Notes: generated by a model not told the origin, from the letters alone. DNA of 61,372 bases from Candidatus Dietzia intestinigallinarum (GCA_019119875.1 DWWG01000238.1:1-61372); one strand, 5' to 3'; numbered from the stretch's first letter, positions 26,294-35,169 are shown. Program-made: numbers and translations.

Positions 26294-27802
26294 ATGACCG
26301 ACGACCCCAGGCGCCGGCACCTCACCCCCGAGGAAGCCGCCGAACTCCGGCGGCGCGCGCGTGAACGCCGCGGGTACGCCGATCCCGGCACGCCCCGCGG
26401 TGCCGCGCCGCGGGATCCCCGGGCCGCCGCGCCCGGCCCACCCCGCTCGGCGGTCCCGCGCGATCCCCGGGCCGCCGCGCCGCAGGACCCGCGCGGCGGC
26501 ACCCGGCGCCACCCGGGCAGGGCCGCCGACCCGCGACGGGACCCGGGCAGAACCGGCTACCAGCCCCCGCAGACCCCGGAGCCCCTCCCGCCGGAGGAAC
26601 GCGCCCGCTACGCGCGCGGTCGACGCGACCCGAGAACCGGCGCGGACCCGCGCGGCGTCCACGACGACCCCCGCCGCGATCCGCGCGCCCCCCGCCGCGC
26701 GGACGGCCGCACCTACGGGCGTGACCCGTACCGTCAGCCCGTCGACCCCCGCGACCGCCGCCGGGGTGGCCGCGGTCCTCGCGGCGCGGGTGCCGCGGGG
26801 GCGGCGACCGCACGGGGCGGGCGTCGCGTCCGCACCCCCCGCAGGCGCAGGTTCGGCCCGCTGCGGATCCTCGGCCTGGTGCTGGCGCTGGTGCTCACCC
26901 TCGGGGTGGTCACCGCGCTGTGGGCCGATTCCAAACTCCAGCGCATCGACGCGCTCACCGACTACCCGGGGCGGATCGGCGACACCCCGGGCACCGTCAC
27001 CCTGCTCGTGGGCACCGATTCCCGCGAGGGCCTGACCCCCGAGCAGCAGGCTCAGCTGTCCACCGGCTCGGAATCCGATGCCGGCGGCAAGCGCACCGAC
27101 ACCATGATGCTCGTGTACACCCCGCGCGGCGGCGACCAGACGATGCTCATCTCGCTTCCCCGCGACATGCTGGTCGACATCCCCGGTTACGGGGAGAACA
27201 AGCTCAACGCCGCCTACACCTTCGGTGGGCCACCGCTGCTCACGCAGACGCTCGAGCAGCAGACCGGGGTGCACATCGACCACTACGCGGAGATCGGGTT
27301 CGGGGGCTTCGCGGACATCGTCGACGCCGTCGGCGGTGTGGAGATCTGCCTCGACGAGCCCATCAACGACCCGTACGCGGGGCTCGACCTGGCCCCCGGC
27401 TGCCAGATCCTCTCCGGCCCGCAGGCGCTCGGATTCGTCCGCACCCGCTACGGCTTCGCCGAGCAGGACCTGCAGCGGGTCCGGAACCAACGCCAGTTCC
27501 TCGGCTCGCTGATGCGGACCGTCATGACGCCGGGCACCGTGCTCAACCCGTTCACCGCCCTGCCCCTGTTGGACTCGGGTGCCGAGGCCGTCACGGTGGA
27601 CACCGACGACCACATCTGGAGCCTCGCCCGCGTCATGTGGAAACTCAGCTCCGACCCGCTGACCGTGACCGTGCCCCACGACGGCATGGCCTCCGGCGGC
27701 GTCGGCTCCTACCTGGTGTGGGGGCCCACCACGACCGGCTTCTTCGACGCCGTGGCCGCGGGCCGCACGCCCGGGCCGGAGTACCTCGACACCGGTTCCT
27801 GA
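26294..27802 (+). CDS. LytR-CpsA-Psr (LCP) family cell-wall glycopolymer ligase
   Basis: LCP enzymes transfer polyprenyl-linked glycopolymers to peptidoglycan; in this order they attach arabinogalactan. The long cytoplasmic N-terminus (about 190 residues) is rich in Arg, Pro and Ala and contains a repeated RDPRAAAP unit encoded by a 20-bp direct repeat. One TM helix is at about 195-215. The LCP domain shows LLVGTDSREG, KRTDTMMLVY, ISLPRDMLVDIPGYG and FVRTRYGFAEQDLQRVRNQ with the phosphate-binding arginines. TAGAGT (26280-26285) lies 8 nt before the ATG with no Shine-Dalgarno. It complements the arabinogalactan genes at the left end of the window. Confidence 0.92.
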   Translation: MTDDPRRRHLTPEEAAELRRRARERRGYADPGTPRGAAPRDPRAAAPGPPRSAVPRDPRAAAPQDPRGGTRRHPGRAADPRRDPGRTGYQPPQTPEPLPPEERARYARGRRDPRTGADPRGVHDDPRRDPRAPRRADGRTYGRDPYRQPVDPRDRRRGGRGPRGAGAAGAATARGGRRVRTPRRRRFGPLRILGLVLALVLTLGVVTALWADSKLQRIDALTDYPGRIGDTPGTVTLLVGTDSREGLTPEQQAQLSTGSESDAGGKRTDTMMLVYTPRGGDQTMLISLPRDMLVDIPGYGENKLNAAYTFGGPPLLTQTLEQQTGVHIDHYAEIGFGGFADIVDAVGGVEICLDEPINDPYAGLDLAPGCQILSGPQALGFVRTRYGFAEQDLQRVRNQRQFLGSLMRTVMTPGTVLNPFTALPLLDSGAEAVTVDTDDHIWSLARVMWKLSSDPLTVTVPHDGMASGGVGSYLVWGPTTTGFFDAVAAGRTPGPEYLDTGS

Positions 27803-27811
27803 CCCGCCGGG

Positions 27812-28801
27812 TCAGCCGGCCGGGGTGATGGAGACGATGCCCCAGGTGCCGTCGGGGTTGTGCGCCACGCGGATGCGTTGCCGGATGAGGACCGGGTCCG
27901 CCCCGGGCGGGAACTCGGTGAGCTCCACCTCCAGGAGCGTGGGGGCGATCTCACTCACCCGGACACAGTGCGTGGTGCCCTCGGCCAGCCGGTCGATCCC
28001 CTCGACCCGCAACTGCTCCTCGGTCATCCGACTCGACGGGGCGACGGCCTCGAACGCCTTCTTTGCCGACCGGTCCACGTAGTAGGCGTGGTCGAACGCC
28101 AACACCGCGCCCGCCGGGCTGTCCAGCGAGCCGGGGCCCGAGCCCGTCACCCGCCCCTGTTCGACCCGGTCCTCGCATCCCGGTGTCGCCGCGGCCGCGG
28201 CCGGCTCGGACCCGGGGCCCGTCGCCCCGCGCACCACCCCGAAGCCCAGGACCGACGACCCTCCGAGCACCGCGGCCCCCGCGGCCACCGCCAGCGCGAT
28301 CCGCACCGGCCGACGGGGCGGCCGCGGCGTCGAAGGCCCCGCCTCCCCGGTCTCCCGCGCGTCCTCGTGCGCGGCGGCCCTCCCGCCGGTCGGGTCGGGA
28401 CCGGGCGCTGTCGGGCCGGGCGCCCGGGCGGCCGCACGCAACGGCAGTGTCGACAGGTCGTCCTGCTGCCGCTCGTCACGGTCCTCGTGCCCCGGGATCC
28501 TCTCCTCCGCCGGGAGCCGGGCAGGGGCGGCCTCGCTCCGGGCCGCCGGCCCTCCGGTCGCGTCCTCCCGGCTCCCGGCGCCGAGGGTGATCCGGGCGGG
28601 CGGGATTTCGGCAGTGTCCTGCGGCTCCGGCGCGTCGGCCCGCCCGGCCACCGCGTCGTCGGCCCCCGGGACCGGACCGTCCGCCGGCTGCGGGGTGGAG
28701 ACCGACGGGTCGGCCGCCGGACCGGTCCGCAGCCACGGCGGAACGGTCACCTCCGGGAGGGCGGGGGCCTCGTCGTCGTCCGTACCCGGCCGCTCGGTCA
28801 C
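27812..28801 (-). CDS. Single-TM protein with disordered cytoplasmic half, unknown function
   Basis: 329 aa. Residues 1-165 are acidic and Pro/Ala-rich with little order. One TM helix is near 168-188 (ALAVAAGAAVLGGSSVLGFG), followed by an outside domain of about 130 residues. That domain has two cysteines (GCEDRV and THCVRV), likely a disulfide, and resembles small secreted Cys-pair domains next to LCP genes. The GTG start at 28801 has GGAAGGGG upstream. The gene ends 10 nt from the LCP stop, tail to tail. Not recognised beyond this. Confidence 0.65.
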   Translation of the reverse strand: MTERPGTDDDEAPALPEVTVPPWLRTGPAADPSVSTPQPADGPVPGADDAVAGRADAPEPQDTAEIPPARITLGAGSREDATGGPAARSEAAPARLPAEERIPGHEDRDERQQDDLSTLPLRAAARAPGPTAPGPDPTGGRAAAHEDARETGEAGPSTPRPPRRPVRIALAVAAGAAVLGGSSVLGFGVVRGATGPGSEPAAAAATPGCEDRVEQGRVTGSGPGSLDSPAGAVLAFDHAYYVDRSAKKAFEAVAPSSRMTEEQLRVEGIDRLAEGTTHCVRVSEIAPTLLEVELTEFPPGADPVLIRQRIRVAHNPDGTWGIVSITPAG

Positions 28802-28918
28802 GCCGCTCCCCTTCCTCGCCCGGCCTCGTCCCGCGCCGGACGACGCGGTGATCTGAGTGGATCCTAAGCGGCCCGGGGCCTGGTCGGGGGGCCGTCCTCC
28901 GGCGGGGTCGGCGCGAGG

Positions 28919-29836
28919 TCAGCGAAGGGTGACCTGACGGGCGCGGAGGCCGTCCCTCGACGACCGCTCCGCGGAGCTGAGCGGGGAGTCGTCGGCCAGC
29001 GCCTCGGCCAGACGGGCGTCGAGGGTCCTGAGCGCGTCGGCCCACTCCTGGTGGTGCATCTCGCGGTCCAGGTCGAACACCGGCACCAGCACGCCGTGGG
29101 TGCGGAAGGAACCGGCGAACCGTGACCCCTCGCCCAGGTCCAGGCCGCCGGCGGCGTGCACGCGGGCCAGTGCCTCGAACAACGCGTCCTCGTCCTCCGG
29201 GCGGACCCAGCGGATGTGCGCCTTCTCCCCCGCGTCGACCCACCACGCCGCCTCGATGCCCTCGGCCTCGACACGTGCGGACGGCATCATGGCCTCGTTG
29301 GCGTTGCGTACCGCCTGCGCGATCTCGGGACGGACCTCGACGCCGTCGGCGACCCACCACGCGAAGTCGTCGTGCACCACGACCTCCAGCGGCGCATCGG
29401 GGACCACCACGTCGGACAGCGCCGGGGTGGTGTCGTCCGGGTGGGCGGAGCTCAGCGTCTCGCCCCCGCCGGCCCGCCGTGCCCAGTCCACCGCGTAGGC
29501 GAGGTCCGCCGCCACGTCGGGCCCGTGCACCTGCACCTGCAGACCCACGAACGCCTCGCCGCCGAGCTCCGGGTCGCGCACCAGCCCGGCAATGGCGCCG
29601 GGCAGGACGGTGGCGACGGTGACATCGCGGCCATCTCCGACCGTGGTCAGTCGCGCGGTGGCCGACGGCACGAACTCGCGCATGGCCACCATGTCGCACT
29701 CGCCGGCGAACCCGGCGAACGGACGCGGATCGACGCTCAGTTCCTCGCGTTCGGCCGCGCGTGCGGCGAGCTTGGCCCGGCGGTTTCCGCCGGACTTGGG
29801 CTGATTGTGACGATTCCTTCTACCCACGGCCACCAC
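28919..29836 (-). CDS. DUF5926-type conserved protein
   Basis: Conserved actinobacterial soluble protein of unknown function, typically next to glpQ1. A basic N-terminus (RRNRHNQPKSGGNRRAKLAARAAER) suggests nucleic-acid contact. The body alternates alpha and beta segments (CDMVAMREFVPSATA, VTVATVLPGAIAGLV, HIRWVRPEDEDALFEALARV). Start codons GTG at 29836, 29833 and 29827 are all possible; none has a clear Shine-Dalgarno. The family name is from memory and should be taken as probable. Confidence 0.7.
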   Translation of the reverse strand: MVAVGRRNRHNQPKSGGNRRAKLAARAAEREELSVDPRPFAGFAGECDMVAMREFVPSATARLTTVGDGRDVTVATVLPGAIAGLVRDPELGGEAFVGLQVQVHGPDVAADLAYAVDWARRAGGGETLSSAHPDDTTPALSDVVVPDAPLEVVVHDDFAWWVADGVEVRPEIAQAVRNANEAMMPSARVEAEGIEAAWWVDAGEKAHIRWVRPEDEDALFEALARVHAAGGLDLGEGSRFAGSFRTHGVLVPVFDLDREMHHQEWADALRTLDARLAEALADDSPLSSAERSSRDGLRARQVTLR

Positions 29837-29917
29837 GATACGGTGCGCACCCGCCTCCTGTGCCCCGGACCTCGGACTTCGGTTCCCGCCCCGGCCGCCG
29901 GCCCCCGGGACGGGCGG

Positions 29918-30874
29918 TCAGTTGACCACCGGGACGCCGGCCTCGGGACCGTCGATCCCCGCACCGGCTGCGCTCTGCGCGCCGACCGCTCCCCCCGCGC
30001 CGGTCGCTCCCCCCGCGCCGGCCGATCCGTCGCGGCCACCCGGGCCGACCGTCCCGCCGGTGTCACCGGACCGCCCGGGCCCGTCGAGCACGTCGAGTGC
30101 CCGCGCGGGCGTGTTGGTGCCCACCCAGTCCACGCCGAGGTCGCGGCACAGCAGCAGGTCGGCGGGGTCGTCGACGGTCCAGCAGTAGGTGCCCAGCCCG
30201 CGCGATCGCCAGTACTCGACCAGCCAGGGCCGCGCCCGCAGGGTGCTGATGCACGGCCCCATCATCTGTGCGCCGAAGCCCTCGGCCGGCCATGACTTGA
30301 GCACGTTGCGCCGCTCGCGCAGCTGCAGCTTGGGCACGGTGGGCGCGAGCTGACCGAAGCGGCGCACGGCCATCACGGAGAAGCTCATCATCACCGCGCG
30401 GGAGGAGGCGGGGTCCCGGGGCTTGTCCATGCCGAAGTAGGCGAGCTCGTCCCGCAGCGCCACCTCGACCCTCCCGCCGGTCGGCACGGGGTGTTTGGTC
30501 TCCAGGAAGAGCTTGACGTGCGGGTAGGCCTCGGCCATCACGAGGAAGCTGCGGAGCGTGAGCACGGGCTCGGGCGTCCGGTGGACGGGGTGCCAGGAGC
30601 CCACGTCGAGGTCGGACAGTTGCCGGAGGGTGCTGGAGTGCACCCACACGTCGCGGTCCCCGACGCGGGAGGTGCGCGGGTCGTGCAGCAGGACGGGGAC
30701 GCCGTCGGCGGTGAGCCGCACGTCCACCTCGAGCGCCTCGGCGCCCTGCTCGAGCGCCTGCTGGTAGGCGACGAGGGTGAGTTCGGGGAACTCGGCGGAG
30801 GCGCCCCGGTGGGCGACGACCCCGCTGCGGGTGGGCACCGGGGACGGCGGGTGGGCGGCCTCGTGGACGGTCAC
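29918..30874 (-). CDS. glpQ1: Glycerophosphodiester phosphodiesterase (GlpQ1 type)
   Basis: Hydrolyses glycerophosphodiesters to glycerol-3-phosphate and an alcohol. The GDPD signature VVAHRGASAEFPELTLVAYQ carries the catalytic His and Glu-binding residues, followed by EVDVRLTADGVPVLLHDPRT and, late, YCWTVDDPADLLLCRDLGVDWVGTN split at its end. No signal peptide, so it is cytosolic. The C-terminal 45 residues are a Gly/Ala-rich low-complexity tail not needed for the fold. GTG start at 30874 with GGAAGGA upstream, 3 nt after the stop of the DUF4328-type gene. Confidence 0.92.
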   Translation of the reverse strand: MTVHEAAHPPSPVPTRSGVVAHRGASAEFPELTLVAYQQALEQGAEALEVDVRLTADGVPVLLHDPRTSRVGDRDVWVHSSTLRQLSDLDVGSWHPVHRTPEPVLTLRSFLVMAEAYPHVKLFLETKHPVPTGGRVEVALRDELAYFGMDKPRDPASSRAVMMSFSVMAVRRFGQLAPTVPKLQLRERRNVLKSWPAEGFGAQMMGPCISTLRARPWLVEYWRSRGLGTYCWTVDDPADLLLCRDLGVDWVGTNTPARALDVLDGPGRSGDTGGTVGPGGRDGSAGAGGATGAGGAVGAQSAAGAGIDGPEAGVPVVN

Positions 30875-30877
30875 GTC

Positions 30878-31723
30878 TCATTCCTTCCGGGCTGCGGACT
30901 CCGGGTCCACGATCCCGGCCGCGATGAACCGGCGGGTGAACCGAGGGGAAGGGTCGTTGAAACTCTCCATGACGGACCGTGTCTCGCGGATGGCCCAGGC
31001 GGCGGTGAGGGCCGCGACAGCGGTGAGCAGGACGGTGTCGGCGGCCGCCTGGGGTCCGTCGCCGGAGCCGCGCCACAGGGCGAGCGCCACGGCGCAGATG
31101 TTGACCGCCCACACCGCCCACCAGCGCCTCAGCGCGGATCGGGTGGGGGCGCGGGGCGAGGCCCGGCGTAGTTCCTCCAGGTAGACGGGGAGGCGGAAGA
31201 AGTTGACGACGACGACGAGACTGCCCGCCCACAGGCCGACCCGTGACCGGGGGTCCGTTCCGGGCTCGTACACCCGGCGACGCGTCTGCACGAGCCAGGC
31301 GGTCGCGCAGACGGCCGCACCGAGGCCCACCGCGATGGCCACGAGGCCGGTCACCCAGACCAGTGCGGTGGTGACGGACTCGATCCACCAGGGCGCCACC
31401 CGGTCGGCGTACCAGGCCAGGGCGAGATAGCGCAGCCCGTGGGCGACGGCGGCGGCGAGGAACCAGGCCGCGGACGCGGCGAGGATCCCCGGGGCGGCGT
31501 CGGCCATCACGGATCGTCTCGGTGCGGGCGCCGCGTCGAGCCGGCGGGGGATCGCGACCGGGGGCAGTCCCCACCGGGGGGTGGCCGGGTAGCGCGGGGT
31601 TCGCTCGCCCCAGGCCGCACCGGAACGGTGTCGCGGGACCGGGGGACGGGCCACCTGCGTCGGCGGTCGCCACGGCGGGTGCGCGACCCAGCGCCACTGC
31701 CGTGGGCGTCCCGGTGTGGTCAT
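30878..31723 (-). CDS. DUF4328-like multi-TM membrane protein (Rv3843c type)
   Basis: 281 aa from ATG 31723. A Pro/Arg/Trp-rich cytoplasmic N-terminus (about 70 residues) is followed by roughly six TM helices. WAGSLVVVVNFFRLPVYLEE with the later LRRWWAVWAVNI resembles the DUF4328 core. Function unknown. GGACGG lies just before 31723; ATG 31732 is an alternative. It forms a two-gene unit with glpQ1. Confidence 0.7.
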   Translation of the reverse strand: MTTPGRPRQWRWVAHPPWRPPTQVARPPVPRHRSGAAWGERTPRYPATPRWGLPPVAIPRRLDAAPAPRRSVMADAAPGILAASAAWFLAAAVAHGLRYLALAWYADRVAPWWIESVTTALVWVTGLVAIAVGLGAAVCATAWLVQTRRRVYEPGTDPRSRVGLWAGSLVVVVNFFRLPVYLEELRRASPRAPTRSALRRWWAVWAVNICAVALALWRGSGDGPQAAADTVLLTAVAALTAAWAIRETRSVMESFNDPSPRFTRRFIAAGIVDPESAARKE

Positions 31724-31805
31724 ACCGTCCATGCTGGCACAGCGTGGCCCCGGAGCGGGCGCGGCCGCGCTGGCCCCGCCCCCGGTGTGGGAGCAAGATG
31801 GGTGC

Positions 31806-32195
31806 ATGTCCGTCGAATGCATGCGTGTCCACGATCTCGTCTCGGGTGGGTCCGACCCCGGAGCCGCCCACGTGGTGCTCGTGGATCGCCTGTGGCCTCG
31901 AGGCGTCCGCAAGGACGCGTTCCGGCACGACGAATGGTGCAAGGACGCGGCGCCGAGCGCCGAGCTGCGCAGGGAGTTCCACGGCGGTGGTCTCGATTTC
32001 GACGAGTTCGCCACACGCTATCGGGCCGAGCTCGACCGCGGTGAGGCCGCCGCGGCCGTCGAGCATCTGGCGACGCTGGCCGCGGACGGCGGCCTGGTGT
32101 TGGCCTACGCAGCGAAGAACACCGAGCAGAACCACGCCCTGGTTCTCGCCGACGCCGTGCGCGCCGCCGGGGGCTCCGGCGAGCCCGGGAAGTAG
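31806..32195 (+). CDS. DUF488 family protein
   Basis: 129-aa protein with the DUF488 signatures VVLVDRLWPRGVRKD, HDEWCKDAAPS and KNTEQNHALVL. Family members are small cytosolic proteins of unknown function, sometimes tied to heavy-metal or DNA-modification genes; nothing here supports either role. Divergent from the DUF4328-type gene, with 82 nt between the two starts. Confidence 0.88.
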   Translation: MSVECMRVHDLVSGGSDPGAAHVVLVDRLWPRGVRKDAFRHDEWCKDAAPSAELRREFHGGGLDFDEFATRYRAELDRGEAAAAVEHLATLAADGGLVLAYAAKNTEQNHALVLADAVRAAGGSGEPGK

Positions 32196-32334
32196 CCCGG
32201 CGCCCCGGGGTCAAAGCCCGGCCTGCTCAGGCCTTCGAGGTGGGCCACGCCGGCGGTGACACCGACAATTCATGTTGCGGCCATCTCAGGGACGTGACGG
32301 AACGCCTCTTTGTCTGTAGTGTCATCGGCAGTAG

Positions 32335-32362
32335 TTGAAACAGTACGTTGTATTTCTGTAGA
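32335..32362 (+). promoter_or_regulatory. Candidate cold-shock gene promoter and long leader
   Basis: TTGAAA (32335-32340) and TGTAGA (32357-32362), 16 nt apart, form a reasonable -35/-10 pair. Transcription from about 32369 would give a leader of about 105 nt, a length typical of cold-shock mRNAs with a folded 5' region. The surrounding 32240-32370 segment is clearly more AT-rich than average. Confidence 0.5.
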
Positions 32363-32473
32363 CCAGCGTCCTCCCAGAGGTCGATGCGGCAACACAGGGA
32401 AACACAGCTCGCTCTCTGCTGCATCATCTGGCGTCCCGACAAGCGGGGCGCCGACTCGTGAAAGGACGCCACT

Positions 32474-32677
32474 ATGGCTACCGGCACCGTGAAGTGGTTC
32501 AACGCTGACAAGGGCTTCGGCTTCATCGCCCCGGACGACGGCTCGGCCGACGTCTTCGCCCACTTCTCCGCCATCAACGGCTCGGGCTACCGTTCCCTCG
32601 AGGAGAACCAGCAGGTCTCCTTCGACGTCACGCAGGGCCAGAAGGGCCTGCAGGCCGAGAACATCACCGTTCTCTGA
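32474..32677 (+). CDS. Cold shock protein (CspA family)
   Basis: 67-aa single cold-shock domain that binds single-stranded RNA or DNA. RNP1 is [10 protein letters not shown] (residues 15-24) and RNP2 is VFAHFSAI (31-38); WFN in [10 protein letters not shown] is also conserved. Strong ribosome-binding site GAAAGGA 8 nt upstream, in a context almost the same as that of sodA. A hairpin terminator follows at 32750-32792. Confidence 0.96.
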   Translation: MATGTVKWFNADKGFGFIAPDDGSADVFAHFSAINGSGYRSLEENQQVSFDVTQGQKGLQAENITVL

Positions 32678-32749
32678 TCTGAGCCCAGCGCTCGCGGGTA
32701 TTCACTCGCCGTGACCCCACGGTGAGCTGGACTCGCCCGGATCTGCACT

Positions 32750-32792
32750 GTCAGGGCCCGGCCCGGGATGGACTCCCGGTCCGGGCCCTGAC
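32750..32792. terminator. Hairpin between the cold-shock gene and msrA
   Basis: GTCAGGGCCCGG (32750-32761) pairs perfectly with CCGGGCCCTGAC (32781-32792), and an inner CCGGGA/TCCCGG pairing extends the structure. It lies in a convergent gap and can serve both genes. Confidence 0.8.
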
Positions 32793-32803
32793 GCATCGGC
32801 GCG

Positions 32804-33481
32804 TCAGATCGGGCAGGCGACCCCGCTGCGGACGTGGCAGTCGTAGCCGCCGGGATTCTTGACCAGGTACTGCTGGTGGTAGTCCTCGGCGAAGTAGAAC
32901 TCTCCCGAGCGCACCTCCTCCAGCAGTCCGATCTCGGTGGTCACCGGGCCGAAACCGGCGGCGGCGAGTTCCTCGCCGTACCGGTCCGCGATCCGGCGGG
33001 CCGTCTCCAACTGCTGCGGGGTGGAGGCCAGGATCGCGGAACGGTACTGGGTTCCCCTGTCGTTGCCCTGCCTCATGCCCTGTGTGGGGTCGTGCCACTC
33101 GAAGAACGTGGCCAGCAGCTTCTCCACGGGCAGCACCTGCGGGTCGAACACCACCAGGACGGCCTCCGTGTGCCCGGTCGCGCCGGAGCAGACCTCCTCG
33201 TACGTGGGGTTGGGGGTCCAGCCCCCGGCGTACCCGACGGCGGTGGTCCACACCCCGTCGAGTTCCCAGAGCACGCGCTCGGCACCCCAGAAGCAGCCCA
33301 AGCCCAGTGTGATGGTCTCGAGCCCGTCCGGATACGGCGGTGTCATGGGGTTTCTCGTGACGATGTTGGACGGCGCCACGGGGATCGGGGTCGATCGTCC
33401 CGGCAGCGCCGAGTCCGCGTCGACGACCTCTGTCGCCGTACGCATCGCGGAGAGTCTGATCGCGTCCTGTAGCCAGCCCAT
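32804..33481 (-). CDS. msrA: Peptide-methionine (S)-S-oxide reductase
   Basis: Repairs methionine-S-sulfoxide in oxidised proteins. The catalytic Cys63 is in LGLGCFWGAERV; GYAGGWTPNPTYEEVCSG and ATFFEWHDPTQGMRQGND are conserved. The resolving cysteines are probably in YDCHVRSGVACPI at the C-terminus. The roughly 50-residue N-terminal extension has no export signal. ATG at 33481 with TATCCT (minus strand, 33493-33488) 6 nt upstream, suggesting a leaderless mRNA. Confidence 0.95.
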   Translation of the reverse strand: MGWLQDAIRLSAMRTATEVVDADSALPGRSTPIPVAPSNIVTRNPMTPPYPDGLETITLGLGCFWGAERVLWELDGVWTTAVGYAGGWTPNPTYEEVCSGATGHTEAVLVVFDPQVLPVEKLLATFFEWHDPTQGMRQGNDRGTQYRSAILASTPQQLETARRIADRYGEELAAAGFGPVTTEIGLLEEVRSGEFYFAEDYHQQYLVKNPGGYDCHVRSGVACPI

Positions 33482-33586
33482 GGCGCCAGGATAACCGCGT
33501 CCGGTGATCGGGATCAGACCGTGATGTGACGAACGCCATAGCGCGGGTTAGGGTGGGCGCGAGCACGAACGGAGGGGGACGCCGAA

Positions 33587-33760
33587 GTGTCAGCTTCAAA
33601 ACCCGCTGCGGAGCAGTTGCGCGACATCCTGGAAGGGGGCAACAGTCAGCCCTTCGAGGGTTCCGGATGCAGCGACCATGTCGGGCGCCGGAACCTGCGG
33701 ATGACCGTCACGGCCGCGGTCATCCTGCTGGTGGTCCTCATCGCGCTGATCATCTTCTGA
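33587..33760 (+). CDS. 57-aa single-TM membrane protein
   Basis: A small gene that is easy to miss. GTG at 33587 lies 8 nt after a strong GGAGGGGG ribosome-binding site (33571-33578). The product begins MSASKPAAEQLRDILEGGNS, has a single Cys at residue 28, a basic GRRNLR and then one hydrophobic helix VTAAVILLVVLIALIIF that runs to the stop codon. Topology is predicted N-in with the C-terminus in or just beyond the membrane, as in tail-anchored small proteins. Function unknown. Divergent from msrA. Confidence 0.7.
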   Translation: MSASKPAAEQLRDILEGGNSQPFEGSGCSDHVGRRNLRMTVTAAVILLVVLIALIIF

Positions 33761-33768
33761 CCGGCGGG

Positions 33769-33868
33769 CCGCGCCCCGACGACCGGCCCGCCCTGCGCCG
33801 ACCCACCGGCCCGCCCCGCGCCGATCACCGGCCCGCCCTGCGCCGATCACCGGTCCGCCCCGCGCCGG
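33769..33868. repeat. Tandem 22-23-bp GC-rich repeats
   Basis: About four imperfect copies of CCTGCGCCGATCACCGGCCC plus two more bases lie between the 57-aa gene and the Nudix gene, both of which end here. Copies differ by 1-3 bases and in length (22 or 23 bp), so they are not coding. They may form or replace a terminator through CCGG pairing. Confidence 0.65.
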
Positions 33869-34321
33869 CTAGGTGAGATGCTCGCGGGCGACGCGGACCA
33901 GCAGCGGGGCCCACGGCGCGCACTCCTTCTCGTCCAGCTCGGCGATCCGCGCCATCTCCCCCACCGCGACCCAGCGCGCCTCCGCGATCTCGGCCCGGGG
34001 CCGCACGTGAGCGTCGAGACCCGCCGAGAAGACCTCGGCCACCAGCAGGGAGCCGGGCTCGTTCGCGGTGTCCGTGGTGAACCGGCCCAGCGGCGTGAGC
34101 TGCTCGGGTGACAGGCCCACCCCCAGTTCCTCGTCGAGCTCGCGGATCGCGCAGCGCAGCGGGGACTCACCCCGTTCCCATTTGCCGCCGGGCAGCATGA
34201 AACGGTCCGTACCGGACTTGCGCACGGTGACCACCGCGCCGTCCGGACCCGTCAGCACCACCGCCGAGACGGAGATCACGTGCGGGTCGCGCCTATCGGA
34301 GTGATCCACGCCCCCGATCAT
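33869..34321 (-). CDS. Nudix hydrolase
   Basis: 150-aa Nudix protein. The box GGKWERGESPLRCAIRELDEE plus LGV fits GX5EX7REUXEEXGU exactly, giving the metal-binding Glu residues. Substrate unknown; MutT-type nucleotide or ADP-ribose pyrophosphatase activity is possible. ATG at 34321; a shorter start is possible because conserved sequence begins near VISVSAVVLTG. Confidence 0.88.
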   Translation of the reverse strand: MIGGVDHSDRRDPHVISVSAVVLTGPDGAVVTVRKSGTDRFMLPGGKWERGESPLRCAIRELDEELGVGLSPEQLTPLGRFTTDTANEPGSLLVAEVFSAGLDAHVRPRAEIAEARWVAVGEMARIAELDEKECAPWAPLLVRVAREHLT

Positions 34322-34516
34322 GGCAGCTCACCGCGCGCCGTCCGAATCGGACACCGACGGCCACGGGGTGTCGCCGACGCGGGCGGGCCCCGCAGCCCCC
34401 GCCGCGGGCCGACGCGGCTGCCGCGGGATCACTATGGTGGACAGCGGACGTCGTGACGGGCGACACGGGCCGGACCCGAGCGCAGCGCGTCACCCACACT
34501 GAAAGGACACTCCACT

Positions 34517-35119
34517 ATGGCCGAGTACGTTCTTCCCGATCTCGACTACGACTACGGCGCTCTGGAGCCGCACATCTCCGGCGAGATCATGGAGCTCCAC
34601 CACTCCAAGCACCACGCCACCTACGTCGCGGGCGCCAACACCGCCCTCGAGCAGCTCGCCGAGGCCCGCGAGGACGGCACCATCGCCGCCAAGGCCCCGC
34701 TGCTGAGCAAGAACCTCGCCTTCCACCTCGGTGGCCACACCAACCACTCGGTGTTCTGGAAGAACATGTCGCCCAACGGCGGCGGCCAGCCCGAGGGTGA
34801 GCTCGGCGAGGCGATCACCGCCGAGTTCGGCTCCTTCGAGAAGTTCCAGGCACACTTCAACGCCGCGGCCACCACGCTGCAGGGCTCCGGCTGGTCCGTC
34901 CTGGGCTGGGACCACATCGGCCAGCGCCTGGTCATCCAGCAGCTCACCGACCAGCAGGGCAACATCTCCATCAACATCACCCCGCTGCTGATGCTCGACA
35001 TGTGGGAGCACGCCTTCTACCTGCAGTACAAGAACGTCAAGCCGGACTACGTCAAGGCCTGGTGGAACGTCGTGAACTGGGAGGACGTCGCCCAGCGCTA
35101 CGCCGCCGCCAAGGGCTGA
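34517..35119 (+). CDS. sodA: Superoxide dismutase, Fe/Mn family
   Basis: Dismutates superoxide. Metal ligands are His28 (MELHHSKHH), His77 ([10 protein letters not shown]) and the Asp and His of [18 protein letters not shown]. At the position that carries His in the M. tuberculosis Fe enzyme, as I recall it, this protein has Gln (TDQQGN), which favours Mn. 200 aa, no signal peptide. Ribosome-binding site GAAAGGA, followed by CACTATGGC as in the cold-shock gene. A strong terminator follows. Confidence 0.96.
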   Translation: MAEYVLPDLDYDYGALEPHISGEIMELHHSKHHATYVAGANTALEQLAEAREDGTIAAKAPLLSKNLAFHLGGHTNHSVFWKNMSPNGGGQPEGELGEAITAEFGSFEKFQAHFNAAATTLQGSGWSVLGWDHIGQRLVIQQLTDQQGNISINITPLLMLDMWEHAFYLQYKNVKPDYVKAWWNVVNWEDVAQRYAAAKG

Positions 35120-35169
35120 GGCATCGCCCGGCCCCGGGGCCGTGACCGACTCCCGGGACAGTCATGACG

